Shown piece after piece: positions 4,984 through 5,861 of a stretch of DNA of 5,861 nt (within the stretch, counting starts at the first letter, position 1; the number at the start of each line of letters is the position of its first letter). The notes beneath the pieces are model-generated. The model ran no database searches. It saw only the letters and a list, made by a program, of their open reading frames with translations, and was not told where the DNA came from. Made by a program: the position numbers and the translations under genes. The stretch spans positions 1 to 5,861 of the forward strand of contig CAKTFS010000059.1 of the NCBI GenBank assembly GCA_934561115.1. The letters are read 5' to 3'. This DNA comes from an uncultured Faecalibacterium sp. (GTDB taxonomy: Bacteria > Bacillota > Clostridia > Oscillospirales > Ruminococcaceae).

Positions 4984-5861
4984 TTGAACCGGATGCTTGG
5001 CTACCTGAAGGGCTACAAGCGCGAAAGCGTGCTTGCACCGCTCTTTAAGATGCTGGAAGCCACCTTTGACCTGTTTGTGCCGCTGGTCATGGCGGATATC
5101 GTCAATGTGGGCATCGCAGCGCACGACCTGCACTATATTCTGGTGCGGTGCGGCATTTTGCTGCTGCTGGCTTTCATCGGCCTTACCTGCAGCCTGACCG
5201 CGCAGTATTTTTCTGCCAAGGCAGCGGTGGGCTACTCCACCGCGCTGCGGCACGCCCTGTTTGCCCATATCCAGAGCCTGAGCTTTTCAGAGATGGATAC
5301 GCTGGGCACCAGTACCCTTATCACCCGCATGACCAGTGACGTCAATCAGGTGCAGAGCGGGCTCAACCTGTTTTTGCGCCTGTTCCTGCGCAGCCCCTTT
5401 GTGGTGCTGGGTGCTATGGTCATGGCCTTTACGGTCAACGCCCGGGCGGCGATGATCTTTGTGGTCACCATCCCGCTGCTCAGCGTGGTGGTGTTCGGCG
5501 TGATGGTGATCACCCGGCCGCTGTATAAGACGGTGCAGACCCGGCTGGACCGGGTGCTTGGCCTGACCCGCGAGAACCTGACCGGCGTGCGCGTGGTGCG
5601 CGCTTTTGATAAGGAGCAGAGCGAGATCGACCGCTTTGAGGACGCCAACGCCCTGCTGACCGGGATGCAGCTGCACGTCGGCCATCTTTCGGCGCTGATG
5701 AACCCGCTGACCTATGTGCTGATCAACCTTGCCATCGTGGCGCTGCTGTATGTGGGCAGCATCGAGATCAACGTGGGCGGCATGGCCTCCGGCGATGTCA
5801 TCGCGCTGGTGAACTACATGAACCAGATCCTTGTGGAGCTGGTAAAGCTGGCCAACCTCAT
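4984..5861 (+). CDS. ABC exporter, membrane-domain part (truncated by window edge)
   Basis: The 292 visible residues are the transmembrane domain of a type I (MsbA/BmrC/LmrA-like) ABC exporter; the ATPase domain is beyond the right edge. Membrane helices are at about 15-42, 53-76, 137-156, 157-178 and 243-262, with a sixth starting near 270. Typical intracellular-loop segments are present: RHALFAHIQSLSFSEMDTLG (89-108) with STLITRMTSDVNQVQ (110-124), and ENLTGVRVVRAFDKEQ (197-212). These are hallmarks of the half-transporters that often work as heterodimers in multidrug or peptide export, with a partner gene usually directly downstream; the substrate cannot be told from this part. Translation starts at TTG (4984) because of the ideally spaced AGGAGG; using ATG at 4993 would remove three residues. 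It is divergent from the SseB-Sel1 gene across a 136-bp gap holding both promoters. Confidence 0.93.
   Translation, partial: MNRMLGYLKGYKRESVLAPLFKMLEATFDLFVPLVMADIVNVGIAAHDLHYILVRCGILLLLAFIGLTCSLTAQYFSAKAAVGYSTALRHALFAHIQSLSFSEMDTLGTSTLITRMTSDVNQVQSGLNLFLRLFLRSPFVVLGAMVMAFTVNARAAMIFVVTIPLLSVVVFGVMVITRPLYKTVQTRLDRVLGLTRENLTGVRVVRAFDKEQSEIDRFEDANALLTGMQLHVGHLSALMNPLTYVLINLAIVALLYVGSIEINVGGMASGDVIALVNYMNQILVELVKLANL

Noticed and set aside
4516..5268. A 250-codon minus-strand open frame crossing the divergent gap
   Set aside because: It runs through both promoters and overlaps an unmistakable ABC exporter and the SseB-Sel1 gene in another frame.

Overview
The window looks like a chromosomal segment from a GC-rich, low-GC-phylum-type Gram-positive, most likely a gut clostridium of the Oscillospiraceae (a Faecalibacterium-like genome is my best guess). 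The support is: strong AGGAGG-type ribosome binding sites, sigma-A-like promoters in AT-rich gaps, a TTG start codon, GC-rich codon choice, and a DnaK that lacks the extra segment found near residue 80 of Gram-negative DnaKs. The taxonomic call is inference.

Layout. Five genes are on the minus strand and one is on the plus strand at the right edge. From left to right: the N-terminal third of the mechanosensitive channel gene mscL (cut by the left edge); a 349-residue secreted protein of unknown function, with its own promoter and terminator; a 75-residue DUF1653 protein; a full-length Hsp70/DnaK gene of 605 codons with a hairpin terminator; and a 369-residue protein joining an SseB-like N-terminal domain to Sel1/TPR repeats. 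A 136-bp divergent intergenic region follows, and then a plus-strand ABC exporter (membrane domain only, cut by the right edge).

How the genes work together. The SseB-Sel1 gene has a near-consensus promoter and is followed after 82 bp by dnaK. No terminator, CIRCE element or convincing promoter is visible between them, so the two are probably one transcription unit. This pairs an Hsp70 with a helical-repeat protein, without grpE, dnaJ or hrcA next to it. The Hsp70 has intact nucleotide-binding motifs. It also has a Gly/Ala-rich insertion just before the interdomain linker, an altered substrate-domain loop and no acidic C-terminal tail. This suggests a specialised or diverged chaperone with a dedicated partner, and it is the most interesting feature of the window. 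The DUF1653 gene starts only 22 bp beyond the dnaK terminator T-tract and is probably expressed by read-through. MscL, the secreted protein and the ABC exporter each have their own promoter and look functionally independent. No tRNA, rRNA, CRISPR or mobile element was seen.
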